Assembly (NCBI RefSeq): GCF_051020975.1
Contig: NW_027478161.1
Location: 22,790,001 to 22,854,000 of the forward strand
DNA from: Osmia lignaria lignaria
Lineage: Eukaryota; Arthropoda; Insecta; Hymenoptera; Megachilidae
Direction of reading: 5' to 3'
DNA: 64,000 nucleotides
Both the position numbers and the translations under genes were made by a program. Each line of letters starts with the position of its first letter. Positions within the stretch are counted from its first letter, which is position 1. This document shows, one piece after another, positions 38,301 through 52,400 of the stretch. The notes below the pieces were generated by a model that was given only the letters and a program-made list of their open reading frames with translations, was not told where the DNA came from and ran no database searches.

Positions 38301-41103
38301 TTTGAGATAACTCTGCACTAGTGCGAGCCGCAAATGCCACTTCCAGCTTAGCCGTGCAGAAGAAGAACAACAAGAAGAAGAAATATCTCGAAATATGTCC
38401 GTCAGGCCCCTTCCCATGAGATAAATCTGCAAATATCTCGGAAACGAAGCGAGCTATGGTAAAATCTTAAGAGACCTTATTTGTAGAGAATTAAGTTTCC
38501 TACTTTTTATGTTCTATGATATTTTTTGATCAGATGCGTAGTTCTCGAGATATATCAAGATATTTAAAAGTTCCGAAGCCGCACCAACATAATAGAGATA
38601 CAGAAACACCGTGGCCCCTTTCTTTGAGATAACTGTGCACTAGTGCGAGCCGCAAATGCCACTTCCAGCTTAGCTGTGCAGAAGAAGAACAACAAGAAGA
38701 AGAAATATCTCGAAATATGTCCGTCAGGCCCCTTCCCTTGAGATATATCTGCAAATATCTCGGAAACAAAGCGAGCTATGGCAAAATGTTAAGACACCTT
38801 TTTTGTAGAGAATTAAGTTTCCTAGTTTTTACGTTCTATGATATTTTTTGATCAGATGCGTAGTTCTCGAGATATATCAAGATATTTAAAAGTTCCGAAG
38901 CCGCACCAACATAATAGAGATACAGAAACACCGTGGCCCCTTTCTTTGAGATAACTCTGCACTAGTGCGTGCCGCAAATGCCACTTCCAGCTTAGCTGTG
39001 CAGAAGAAGAACAACAAGAAGAAGAAATATCTCGAAATATGTCCGTCAGGCCCCTTCCCTTGAGATAAATCTGCAAATATCTCGGAAACGAAGCGAGCTA
39101 TGGCAAAATGTTAAGAGACATTTTTTGTAGAGAATTATGTTTCCTACAATTTATGTTCTATGATATTTTTTGATCAGAAGCGTAGTTTTCGAGATATATC
39201 GAGATATTCAAAAGTTCCGAAGCCGCACCAGCATAATAGAGATATAGAAACACCGTGGCCCCTTTCTTTGAGATAACTCTGCACTATTGCGAGCTGCAAA
39301 CGCCACTTCCAGCTTAGCTGTGCAGAAGAAGAACAACAAGAAGAAGAAATATCTCGAAATATGTCCGTCAGGCCCCTTCCCTTGAGATAAATCTGCAAAT
39401 ATCTCGGAAACGAAGCGAGCTATGGCAAAATGTTAAGAGACTTTATTTGTAGAGAATTAAGTTTCCTACTTTTTATGTTCTATGATATTTTTTGATCAGA
39501 TGCGTAGTTCTCGAGATATATCAAGATATTTAAAAGTTCCGAAGCCGCACCAACATAATAGAGATACAGAAACACCGTGGCCCCTTTCTTTGAGATAACT
39601 CTGCACTATTGCGAGCTGTAAATGCCGCTTCCAGCTTAGCTGTGCAGAAGAAGAACAACAAGAAGAAGAAATATCTCGAAATATGTCCGTCAGGCCCGTT
39701 CCTATGAGCTGAATCTGCAAATATCTCGGAAACGAAGCGAGCTATGGCAAAATGTTAACAGACGTTTTTTGGAGAGAATTATATTTCCTACAATTTATGT
39801 TCTATGATATTTTTTGATCAGAAGCGTAGTTTTCGAGATATATCGAGATATTTAAAAGTTCCGAAGCCGCACCAACATAATAGAGATACAGAAACACCGT
39901 GGCCCCTTTCTTTGAGATAACTCTGCACTAGTGCGAGCCGCAAATGCCACTTCCAGCTTAGCTGTGCAGAAGAAGAACAACAAGAAGAAGAAATATCTCG
40001 AAATATGTCCGTCAGGCCCCTTCCCTTGAGATAAATCTGCAAATATCTCGGAAACGAAGCGAGCTATGGCAAAATGTTAAGAGACTTTATTTGTAGAGAA
40101 TTAAGTTTCCTACTTTTTATGTTCTATGATATTTTTTGATCAGATGCGTAGTTCTCGAGATATATCAAGATATTTAAAAGTTCCGAAGCCGCACCAACAT
40201 AATAGAGATACAGAAACACCGTGGCCCCTTTCTTTGAGATAACTCTGCACTATTGCGAGCTGTAAATGCCGCTTCCAGCTTAGCTGTGCAGAAGAAGAAC
40301 AACAAGAAGAAGAAATATCTCGAAATATGTCCGTCAGGCCCGTTCCTATGAGCTGAATCTGCAAATATCTCGGAAACGAAGCGAGCTATGGCAAAATGTT
40401 AACAGACGTTTTTTGGAGAGAATTATGTTTCCTACAATTTATGTTCTATGATATTTTTTGATCAGAAGCGTAGTTTTCGAGATATATCGAGATATTTAAA
40501 AGTTCCGAAGCCGCACCAACATAATAGAGATACAGAAACACCGTGGCCCCTTTCTTTGAGATAACTCTGCACTAGTGCGAGCCGCAAATGCCACTTCCAG
40601 CTTAGCTGTGCAGAAGAAGAACAACAAGAAGAAGAAATATCTCGAAATATGTCCGTCAGGCCCCTTCCCTTGAGATAAATCTGCAAATATCTCGGAAGCG
40701 AAGCGAGCTATGGCAAAATGTTAAGAGACCTTTTTTGTAGAGAATTAAGTTTCCTACTTTTTATGTTCTATGATATTTTTTCATCAGATGCGTAGTTCTC
40801 GAGATATATCAAGATATTTAAAAGTTCCGAAGCCGCACCAACATAATAGAGATACAGAAACACCGTGGCCCCTTTCTTTGAGATAACTCTGCCCTATTGC
40901 GAGCTGTAAATGCCACTTCCAGCTTAGCTGTGCAGAAGAAGAACAACAAGTAGAAGAAATATCTCGAAATATGTCCGTCAGGCCCGTTCCTTTGAGTTGA
41001 ATCTGCAAATATCTCGGAAACGAAGCGAGCTATGGCAAAATGTTAAGACACGTTTTTTGTAGAGAATTATGTTTCCTACAATTTATGTTCTATGATATTT
41101 TTT
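35308..41103. repeat. 9-mer higher-order repeat, two tandem copies of 2898 bp
   Basis: Copies run 35308-38205 and 38206-41103. All nine monomers match in order. Private marks include gagcagaagagtag with ttccgaaacc, ttcccatgag, gagctatggt, aactgtgcac, ctagtttttacg, attcaaaagttcc with accagcataat, gttcctatgagctg, gttaacagacg with ttggagag, attatatttcc, tttttcatcag, and aacaagtagaag. The only difference I noticed is gttaag against cttaag near 35570 and 38465; I did not align every base. This is among the clearest HORs in the window. Confidence 0.92.
36596..37883. repeat. dimer nested in the 9-mer, two copies of 644 bp
   Basis: The pair 36596 and 36918 repeats as 37240 and 37562. Marks are gttcctatgagctg and gttaacagacg in the first monomer and the gaagcgtag head in the second. 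attatatttcc near 36881 against attatgtttcc near 37525 separates the copies, and the same contrast recurs in the second 9-mer. The dimer duplication therefore predates the 9-mer duplication. Confidence 0.85.
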
Positions 41104-43357
41104 GATCAGAAGCGAAGTTTTCGAGATATATCGAGATATTTAAAAGTTCCGAAGCCGCACCAACATAATAGAGATACAGAAACACCGTGGCCCCTTTCTT
41201 TGAGATAACTCTGCACTAGTGCGAGCCGCAAATGCCACTTCCAGCTTAGCTGTGCAGAAGAAGAACAACAAGAAGAAGAAATATCTCGAAATATGTCCGT
41301 CAGGCCCCTTCCCTTGAGATATATCTGCAAATATCTCGGAAACGAAGCGAGCTATGGCAAAATGTTAAGAGACCTTTTTTGTAGAGAATTAAGTTTCCTA
41401 CTTTTTACGTTCTATGATATTTTTTGATCAGATGCGTAGTTCTCGAGATATATCAAGATATTTAAAAGTTCCGAAGCCGCACCAACATAATAGAGATACA
41501 GAAACACCGTGGCCCCTTTCTTTGAGATAACTCTGCACTATTGCGAGCCGCAAATGCCACTTCCAGCTTAGCTGTGCAGAAGAAGAACAACAAGAAGAAG
41601 AAATATCTCGAAATATGTCCGTCAGGCCCCTTCCCTTGAGATAAATCTGCAAATATCTCGGAAACGAAGCGAGCTATGGCAAAATGTTAAGAGACTTTAT
41701 TTGTAGAGAATTAAGTTTCCTACTTTTTATGTTCTATGATATTTTTTGATCAGATGCGTAGTTCTCGAGATATATCAAGATATTTAAAAGTTCCGAAGCC
41801 GCACCAACATAATAGAGATACAGAAACACCGTGGCCCCTTTCTTTGAGATAACTCTGCACTATTGCGAGCTGTAAATGCCGCTTCCAGCTTAGCTGTGCA
41901 GAAGAAGAACAACAAGAAGAAGAAATATCTCGAAATATGTCCGTCAGGCCCGTTCCTATGAGCTGAATCTGCAAATATCTCGGAAACGAAGCGAGCTATG
42001 GCAAAATGTTAACAGACGTTTTTTGGAGAGAATTATGTTTCCTACAATTTATGTTCTATGATATTTTTTGCTCAGAAGCGTAGTTTTCGAGATATATCGA
42101 GATATTTAAAAGTTCCGAAGCCGCACCAACATAATAGAGATACAGAAACACCGTGGCCCCTTTCTTTGAGATAACTCTGCACTAGTGCGAGCCGCAAATG
42201 CCACTTCCAGCTTAGCTGTGCAGAAGAAGAACAACAAGAAGAAGAAATATCTCGAAATATGTCCGTCAGGCCCCTTCCCTTGAGATAAATCTGCAAATAT
42301 CTCGGAAGCGAAGCGAGCTATGGCAAAATGTTAAGAGACCTTTTTTGTAGAGAATTAAGTTTCCTACTTTTTATGTTCTATGATATTTTTTCATCAGATG
42401 CGTAGTTCTCGAGATATATCAAGATATTTAAAAGTTCCGAAGCCGCACCAACATAATAGAGATACAGAAACACCGTGGCCCCTTTCTTTGAGATAACTCT
42501 GCCCTATTGCGAGCTGTAAATGCCACTTCCAGCTTAGCTGTGCAGAAGAAGAACAACAAGTAGAAGAAATATCTCGAAATATGTCCGTCAGGCCCGTTCC
42601 TTTGAGTTGAATCTGCAAATATCTCGGAAACGAAGCGAGCTATGGCAAAATGTTAAGACACGTTTTTTGTAGAGAATTATGTTTCCTACAATTTATGTTC
42701 TATGATATTTTTTGATCAGAAGCGAAGTTTTCGAGATATATCGAGATATTTAAAAGTTCCGAAGCCGCACCAACATAATAGAGATACAGAAACACCGTGG
42801 CCCCTTTCTTTGAGATAACTCTGCACTAGTGCGAGCCGCAAATGCCACTTCCAGCTTAGCTGTGCAGAAGAAGAACAACAAGAAGAAGAAATATCTCGAA
42901 ATATGTCCGTCAGGCCCCTTCCCTTGAGATATATCTGCAAATATCTCGGAAACGAAGCGAGCTATGGCAAAATGTTAAGAGACCTTTTTTGTAGAGAATT
43001 AAGTTTCCTACTTTTTACGTTCTATGATATTTTTTGATCAGATGCGTAGTTCTCGAGATATATCAAGATATTTAAAAGTTCCGAAGCCGCACCAACATAA
43101 TAGAGATACAGAAACACCGTGGCCCCTTTCTTTGAGATAACTCTGCACTATTGCGAGCTGTAAATGCCACTTCCAGCTTAGCTGTGCAGAAGAAGAACAA
43201 CAAGAAGAAGAAATATCTCGAAATATGTCCGTCAGGCCCCTTCCCTTGAGATAAATCTGCAAATATCTCGGAAACGAAGCGAGCTATGGCAAAATGTTAA
43301 GAGACCTTATTTGTAGAGAATTAAGTTTCCTACTTTCTATGTTCTATGATATTTTTT
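40138..43357. repeat. 5-mer higher-order repeat, two copies of 1610 bp
   Basis: Monomers 40138, 40460, 40782, 41104 and 41426 recur as 41748, 42070, 42392, 42714 and 43036. Shared marks are gttaacagacg, tttttcatcag, aacaagtagaag and the unusual gaagcgaagttttcg. The first three monomers are also the end of the second 9-mer, so this repeat overlaps and postdates it. The fifth monomers differ (gcgagccgc against gcgagctgt). Confidence 0.86.
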
Positions 43358-46300
43358 GATCAGATGCGTAGTTCTCGAGATATATCGAGATATTTAAAAG
43401 TTCCGAAGCCGCACCAACATAATAGAGATACAGAAACACCGTGGCCCCTTTCTTTGAGATAACTCTGCACTATAGCGAGCTGCAAATGCCACTTCCAGCT
43501 TAGCTGTGCAGAAGAAGAACAACAAGAAGAAGAAATATCTCGAAATATGTCCGTCAGGCCCCTTCCCTTGAGATAAATCTGCAAATATCTCGGAAACGAA
43601 GCGAGCTATGGCAAAATGTTAAGAGACTTTATTTGTAGAGAATTAAGTTTCCCACTTTTTATGTTCTATGATATTTTTTTATCAGATGCGTAGTTCCCGA
43701 GATATATCAAGATATTTAAAAGTTCCGAAGCCGCACCAACATAACAGAGATACAGAAACACCGTGGCCCCTTTCTTTGAGATAACTCTGCGCTATTGCGA
43801 GCTGGAAACGCCACTTCCAGTTTAGCTGTGCAGAAGAAGAACAACAAGAAGAAGAAATATCTCGAAGTATGTCCGTCAGGCCCCTTCCCTTGAGATATAT
43901 CTGCAAATATCTCGGAAACGAAACGAGCTATGGCAAAATCTTAAGAGACCTTTTGTATAGAGAATTATGTTTCCTACAATTTATGTTCTATGATATTTTT
44001 TGATCAGAAGCGTAGTTTTCGAGATATATCGAGATATTTAAAAGTTCCGAAGCCGCACCAACATAATAGAGATACAGAAACACCGTGGCCCCTTTCTTTG
44101 AGATAACTCTGCACTAGTGCGAGCCGCAAAAGCCACTTCCAGCTTAGCTGTGCAGAAGAAGAACAACAAGAAGAAGAAATATCTCGAAATATGTCCGTCA
44201 GGCCCCTTCCCTCGAGATAAATCTGCAAGTATCTCGGAAACGAAGCGAGCTATGGCAAAATGTTAAGAGACCTTTTTTGTAGAGAATTAAGTTTCCTACT
44301 TTTTATGTTCTATGATATTTTTTGATCAGATGCGTAGTTCTCGAGATATATCAAGATATTTAAAAGTTCCGAAGCCGCACCAACATAATAGAGATACAGA
44401 AACACCGTGGCCCCTTTCTTTGAGATAACTCTGCACTATTGCGAGCAGCAAATGCCACTTCCAGCTTAGCTGTGCAGAAGAAGAACAACAAGAAGAAGAA
44501 ATATCTCGAAATATGTCCGTCAGGCCCCTTCCCTCGAGATAAATCTGCAAATATCTCGGAAACGAAGCCAGCTATGGCAAAATGTTAAGAGACGTTTTTT
44601 GTAGAGAATTATGTTTCCTACAATTTACGTTCTATGATATTTTTTGATCAGTTGTGTAGTTCTCGAGATATATCAAGATATTTAAAAGTTTCGAAGCCGC
44701 ACCAACATAATAGAGATACAGAAACACCGTGGCCCCTTTCTTTGAGATAACTCTGCACTATTGCGAGCAGGAAATGCCACTTCCAGTTTAGCTGTGCAGA
44801 AGAAGAACAACAAGAAGAAGAAATATCTCGAAATATGTCCGTCAGGCCCCTTCCCTTGAGATATATCTGCAAATATCTCGGAAACGAAACGAGCTATGGC
44901 AAAATGTTAAGAGACCTTTTTTGTAGAGAATTAAGTTTCCTACTTTTTATGTTCTATGATATTTTTTGATCAGATGCGTAGTTCTCGAGATATATCAAGA
45001 TATTTAAAAGTTCCGAAGCCGCACCAACATAATAGAGATACAGAAACACCGTGGCCCCTTTCTTTGAGATAACTCTGCACTATTGCGAGTTGTGAATGCC
45101 ACTTCCAGCTTAGCTGTGCAGAAGAAGAACAACAAGAAGAAGAAATATCTCGAAATATGTCCGTCAGGCCCCTTCCCTTGAGATAAATCTGCAAATATCT
45201 CGGAAACCAAGCGAGCTATGGCAAAATCTTAAGAGACCTTTTTTGTAGGGAATTGTGTTTCCAACAATTTATGTTCTATGATATTTTTTGATCAGAGGCG
45301 TAGTTTTCGAGATATATCGACATATTTAAAAGTTCCGAAACCGCACCAACATAATAGAGATACAGAAACACCGTGGCCCCTTTCTTTGAGATAACTCTGC
45401 ACTATTGCGAGCTGCAAATGCCACTTCCAGCTTAGCTGTGCAGAAGAAGAACAACAAGAAGAAGAAATATCTCGAAATATGTCCGTCAGGCCCCTTCCCT
45501 CCAGATAAATCTGCAAATATCTCGGAAACGAAGCGAGCTATGGCAAAATGTTAAGAGACCTTTTTTGTAGAGAATTAAGTTTCCTACTTTTTACGTTCTA
45601 TGATATTTTTTGATCAGTTGCGTAGTTCTGGAGATATATCAAGATATTTAAAAGTTTCGAAGCCGCACCAACATAATAGAGATACAGAAACACCGTGGCC
45701 CCTTTCTTTGAGATAACTCTGCACTATTGCGAGCTGCAAATGCCACTTCCAGCTTAGCTGTGCAGAAGAAGAACAACAAGAAGAAGAAATATCTCGAAAT
45801 ATGTCCGTCAGGCCCCTTCCCTTGAGATAAATCTGCAAATATCTCGGAAACGAAGCGAGCTATGGCAAAATGTTAAGAGACCTTTTTTGTAGAGAATTAA
45901 GTTTCCTACATTTTATGTTCTATGATATTTTTTGATCAGATGCGTAGATCTCGAGATATATCAAGATATTTAAAAGTTCCGAAGCCGCACCAACATAATA
46001 GAGATACAGAAACACCGTGGCCCCTTTCTTTGAGATAACTCTGCACTATTGCGAGCTGCAAATGCCACTTCCAGCTTAGCTGTGCAGAAGAAGAACAACA
46101 AGAAGAAGAAATATCTCGAAATATGTCCGTCAGGCCCCTTCCCTTGAGATAAATCTGCAAATATCCCGGAAACGAAGCCAGCTATGGCAAAATGTTAAGA
46201 GACGTTTTTTGTAGAGAATTATGTTTCCTACAATTTACGTTCTATGATATTTTTTGATCAGTTGTGTAGTTCTCGAGATATATCAAGATATTTAAAAGTT

Positions 46301-49300
46301 TCGAAGCCGCACCAACATAATAGAGATACAGAAACACCGTGGCCCCTTTCTTTGAGATAACTCTGCACTATTGCGAGCTGCAAATGCCACTTCCAGCTTA
46401 GCTGTGCAGAAGAAGAACAACAAGAAGAAGAAATATCTCGAAATATGTCCGTCAGGCCCCTTCCCTTGAGATATATCTGCAAATATCTCGGAAACGAAAC
46501 GAGCTATGGCAAAATGTTAAGAGACCTTTTTTGTAGAGAATTAAGTTTCCTACTTTTTATGTTCTATGATATTTTTTGATCAGATGCGTAGTTCTCGAGA
46601 TATATCAAGATATTTAAAAGTTCCGAAGCCGCACCAACATAATAGAGATACAGAAACACCGTGGCCCCTTTCTTTGAGATAACTCTGCACTATTGCGAGC
46701 TGTGAATGCCACTTCCAGCTTAGCTGTGCAGAAGAAGAACAACAAGAAGAAGAAATATCTCGAAATATGTCCGTCAGGCCCCTTCCCTTGAGATAAATCT
46801 GCAAATATCTCGGAAACGAAGCGAGCTATGGCAAAATGTTAAGAGACCTTTTTTGTAGAGAATTAAGTTTCCTACTTTTTATGTTCTATGATATTTTTTC
46901 ATCAGACGCGTAGTTTTCGAGATATATCGAGATATTTAATAGTTCCGAAGCCGCACCTACATAATAGAGATACAGAAACACCGTGGCCCCTTTCTTTGAG
47001 ATAACTCTGCACTATTGCGAGCTGCAAATGCCACTTCCAGCTTAGCTGTGCAGAAGAAGAACAACAACAAGAAGAAATATCTCGAAATATGTCCGTTAGG
47101 CCCCTTCCCTTGAGATAAATCTGCAAATATCTCGGAAACGAAGCGAGCTATGGCAAAATGTTAAGAGACCTTTTTTGTAGAGAATTAAGTCTCCTACTTT
47201 TTATGTTCTATGATATTTTTTCATCAGACGCGTAGTTTTCGAGATATATCGAGATATTTAATAGTTCCGAAGCCGCACCAACATAATAGAGATACAGAAA
47301 CACCGTGGCCCCTTTCTTTGAGATAACTCTGCACTATTGCGAGCTGCAAATGCCACTTCCAGCTTAGCTGTGCAGAAGAAGAACAACAAGAAGAAGAAAT
47401 ATCTCGAAATATGTCCGTCAGGCCCCTTCCCTCGAGATAAATCTGCAAATATCTCGGAAACGAAGCGAGCTATGGCGAAATGTTAAGAGACCTTTTTTGT
47501 AGAGAATTAAGTTTTCTACTTTTTATGTTCTATGATATTTTTTGATCAGATGCGTAGTTCTCGAGATATATCAAGATATTTAAAAGTTCCGAGGCCGCAC
47601 CAACATAATAGAGATACAGAAACACCGTGGCCCCTTTCTTTGAGATAACTCTGCACTATTGCGAGCAGGAAATGCCCCTTCCAGTTTAGCTGTGCAGAAG
47701 AAGAACAACAAGAAGAAGAAATATCTCGAAATATGTCCGTCAGGCCCCTTCCCTTGAGATATATCTGCAAATATCTCGGAAACGAAACGAGCTATGGCAA
47801 AATCTTAAGAGAACTTTTTTGTAGGGAATTGTGTTTCCAACAATTTATGTTCTATGATATTTTTTGATCAGAGGCGTAGTTTTCGAGATATATCGACATA
47901 TTTAAAAGTTCCGAAGCCGCACCAACATAATAGAGATACAGAAACACCGTGGCCCCTTTCTTTGAGATAACTCTGCACTATTGCGAGCTGCAAATGGCAC
48001 TTCCAGCTTAGCTGTGCAGAAGAAGAACAACAAGAAGAAGAAATATCTCGAAATATGTCCGTCAGGCCCCTTCCCTTGAGATAAATCTGCAAATATCTCG
48101 GAAACGAAGCGAGCTATGGCAAAATGTTAAAAGACCTTTTTTGTAGAGAATTAAGTTTCGTACTTTCTATGTTCTATGATATTTTTTGATCAGATGCGTA
48201 GTTCTCGAGATATATCAAGATATTTAAAAGTTCCGAAGCCGCACCAACATAATAGAGATACAGAAACACCGTGGCCCCTTTCTTTGAGATAACTCTGTAC
48301 TATTGCGAGCTGCAAATGCCACTTCCAGCTTAGCTGTGCAGAAGAAGAACAACAAGAAGAAGAAATATCTCGAAATATGTCCGTCAGGCCCCTTCCCTTG
48401 AGATAAATCTGCATATATCTCTGAAACCAAGCGAGCTATGGCAAAATGTTAAGAGACCTTTTTTGTAGAGAATTAAGTTTCGTACTTTCTATGTTCTATG
48501 ATATTTTTTGATCAGATGCGTAGTTCTCGAGATATATCAAGATATTTAAAAGTTCCGAAGCCGCACCAACATAATAGAGATACAGAAACACCGTGGACCC
48601 TTTCTTTGAGATAACTCTGCACTATTGCGAGCTGCAAATGCCACTTCCAGCTTAGCTGTGCAGAAGAAGAACAACAAGAAGAAGAAATATCTCGAAATAT
48701 GTCCGTCAGGCCCCTTCCCTTGAGATAAATCTGCAAATATCTCGGAAACGAAGCGAGCTATGGCAAAATGTTAAGAGACCTTTTTTGTAGAGAATTAAGT
48801 TTCCTACATTTTATGTTCTATGATATTTTTTGATCAGATGCGTAGTTCTGGAGATATATCAAGATATTTAAAAGTTTCGAAGCCGCACCAACATAATAGA
48901 GATACAGAAACACCGTGGCCCCTTTCTTTGAGATAACTCTGCACTATTGCGAGCTGCAAATGCCACTTCCAGCTTAGCTGTGCAGAAGAAGAACAACAAG
49001 AAGAAGAAATATCTCGAAATATGTCCGTCAGGCCCCTTCCCTTGAGATAAATCTGCAAATATCTCGGAAACGAAGCGAGCTATGGCAAAATGTTAAGAGA
49101 CCTTTTTTGTAGAGAATTAAGTTTCCTACATTTTATGTTCTATGATATTTTTTGATCAGATGCGTAGATCTCGAGATATATCAAGATATTTAAAAGTTCC
49201 GAAGCCGCACCAACATAATAGAGATACAGAAACACCGTGGCCCCTTTCTTTGAGATAACTCTGCACTATTGCGAGCTGCAAATGCCACTTCCAGCTTAGC

Positions 49301-49475
49301 TGTGCAGAAGAAGAACAACAAGAAGAAGAAATATCTCGAAATATGTCCGTCAGGCCCCTTCCCTTGAGATATATCTGCAAATATCTCGGAAACCAAGCGA
49401 GCTATGGCAAAATGTTAAGAGACCTTTTTTGTAGAGAATTAAGTTTCGTACTTTTTATGTTCTATGATATTTTTT
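43358..49475. repeat. loose mosaic zone with 5-, 8- and 10-mer spacings
   Basis: Nineteen 322-bp monomers. The pair 44646 and 44968 (gttgtgtag with tttcgaagcc; then tgtgaatgcc) recurs at 46256 and 46578, 1610 bp on. The rare monomer 45290 (agggaattgtg, ccaacaatttatg, gaggcgtag, atcgacatattt) recurs at 47866, 2576 bp on. The pair 45612 and 45934 (tagttctggag; tagatctcgag) recurs at 48832 and 49154, 3220 bp on. Monomers 46900 and 47222 share catcagacgcg and tttaatagttcc. Overlapping periods without a dominant one suggest repeated small exchanges. Confidence 0.82.
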
Positions 49476-52400
49476 GATCAGATGCGTAGTTCTCGAGATA
49501 TATCAAGATATTTAAAAGTTCCGAAGCCGCACCAACATAATAGAGATACAGAAACACCGTGGCCCCTTTCTTTGAGATAACTCTGCACTATTGCGAGCAG
49601 GAAATGCCACTTCCAGTTTAGCTGTGCAGAAGAAGAACAACAAGAAGAAGAAATATCTCGAAATATGTCCGTCAGGCCCCTTCCCTTGAGATAAATCTGC
49701 ATATATCTCATAAACGAAGCAAGCTATGGCAAAATGTTAAGAGACCTTTTTTGTAGAGAATTAAGTTTTCTACTTTTTATGTTCTATGATATTTTTTGAT
49801 CAGATGCGTTGTTCTCGAGATATATCAAGATATTTAAAAGTTCCGAAGCTGCACCAACATAATAGAGGTACAGAAACACCGTGTCCCCTTTCTTTGCGAT
49901 AACTCTGCACTATTGCGAGCTGGAAATGCCACTTCCAGCTTAGCTGTGCAGAAGAAGAACAACAAGAAGAAGAAATATCTCGAAATATGTCCGTCAGGCC
50001 CCTTCCCTTGAGATAAATCTGCAAATATCTCGGAATCGAAGCGAGCTATGGCAAAATGTTAAGAGACCTTTTTTGTAGAGAATTAAGTTTCCTACATTTT
50101 ATGTTCTATGATATTTTTTGATCAGATGCGTAGATCTCGAGATATATCAAGATATTTAAAAGTTCCGAAGCCGCACCAACATAATAGAGATACAGAAACA
50201 CCGTGGCCCCTTTCTTTGAGATAACTCTGCACTATTGCGAGCTGCAAATGCCACTTCCAGCTTAGCTGTGCAGAAGAAGAACAACAAGAAGAAGAAATAT
50301 CTCGAAATATGTCCGTCAGGCCCCTTCCCTTGAGATATATCTGCATATATCTCGGAAACGAAGCGACCTATGGCAAAATGTTAAGAGACCTTTTTTGTAG
50401 AGAATTAAGTCTCCTACTTTTTATGTTCTATGATATTTTTTCATCAGACGCGTAGTTTTCGAGATATATCGAGATATTTAATAGTTCCGAAGCCGCACCA
50501 ACATAATAGAGATACAGAAACACCGTGGCCCCTTTCTTTGAGATAACTCTGCACTATTGCGAGCTGCAAATGCCACTTCCAGCTTAGCTGTGCAGAAGAA
50601 GAACAACAAGAAGAAGAAATATCTCGAAATATGTCCGTCAGGCCCCTTCCCTTGAGATAAATCTGCCAATATCTCGGAAACGAAGCGAGCTATGGCAAAA
50701 TGTTAAGAGACCTTTTTTGTAGAGAATTAAGTTTCCTACTTTTTATGTTCTATGATATTTTTTGATCAGATGCGTAGATCTCGAGATATATCAAGATATT
50801 TAAAAGTTCCGAAGCTGCACCAACATAATAGAGGTACAGAAACACCGTGGCCCCTTTCTTTGAGATAACTCTGCACTATTGCGAGCTGCAAATGCCACTT
50901 CCAGCTTAGCTGTGCAGAAGAAGAACAACAAGAAGAAGAAATATCTCGAAATATGTCCGTCAGGCCCCTTCCCTTGAGATATATCTGCATATATCTCGGA
51001 AACGAAGCGAGCTATGGCAAAATGTTAAGAGACCTTTTTTGTAGAGAATTAAGTCTCCTACTTTTTATGTTCTATGATATTTTTTCATCAGACGCGTAGT
51101 TTTCGAGATATATCGAGATATTTAATAGTTCCGAAGCCGCACCAACATAATAGAGATACAGAAACACCGTGGCCCCTTTCTTTGAGATAACTCTGCACTA
51201 TTGCGAGCTGCAAATGCCACTTCCAGCTTAGCTGTGCAGAAGAAGAACAACAAGAAGAAGAAATATCTCGAAATATGTCCGTCAGGCCCCTTCCCTCGAG
51301 ATAAATCTGCAAATATCTCGGAAACGAAGCGAGCTATGGCAAAATGTTAAGAGACCTTTTTTGTAGAGAATTAAGTTTCCTACTTTTTATGTTCTATGAT
51401 ATTTTTTGATCAGATGCGTAGATCTCGAGATATATCAAGATATTTAAAAGTTCCGAAGCTGCACCAACATAATAGAGGTACAGAAACACCGTGTCCCCTT
51501 TCTTTGCGATAACTCTGCACTAGTGCGAGCCGCAAATGCCACTTCCAGCTTAGCTGTGCAGAAGAAGAACAACAAGAAGAAGAAATATCTCGAAATATGT
51601 CCGTCAGGCCCCTTCCCTTGAGATAAATCTGCCAATATCTCGGAAACGAAGCGAGCTATGGCAAAATGTTAAGAGACCTTTTTTGTAGAGAATTAAGTTT
51701 CCTACTTTTTATGTTCTGTGATATTTTTTGATCAGATGCGTAGATCTCGAGATATATCAAGATATTTAAAAGTTCCGAAGCTGCACCAACATAATAGAGG
51801 TACAGAAACACCGTGTCCCCTTTCTTTGCGATAACTCTGCACTATTGCGAGCTGCAAATGCCACTTCCAGCTTAGCTGTGCAGAAGAAGAACAACAAGAA
51901 GAAGAAATATCTCGAAATATGTCCGTCAGGCCCCTTCCCTTGAGATAAATCTGCATATATCTCGGAAACGAAGCGAGCTATGGCAAAATGTTAAGAGACC
52001 TTTTTTGTAGAGAATTAAGTTTCCTACTTTTTATGTTCTATGATATTTTTTGATCAGTTGCGTAGATCTCGAGATATATCAAGATATTTAAAAGTTCCGA
52101 AGCTGCACCAACATAATAGAGGTACAGAAACACCGTGTCCCCTTTCTTTGCGATAACTCTGCACTAGTGCGAGCCGCAAATGCCACTTCCAGCTTAGCTG
52201 TGCAGAAGAAGAACAACAAGAAGAAGAAATATCTCGAAATATGTCCGTCAGGCCCCTTCCCTTGAGATAAATCTGCCAATATCTCGGAAACGAAGCGAGC
52301 TATGGCAAAATGTTAAGAGACCTTTTTTGTAGAGAATTAAGTTTCCTACTTTTTATGTTCTATGATATTTTTTGATCAGATGCGTAGATCTCGAGATATA

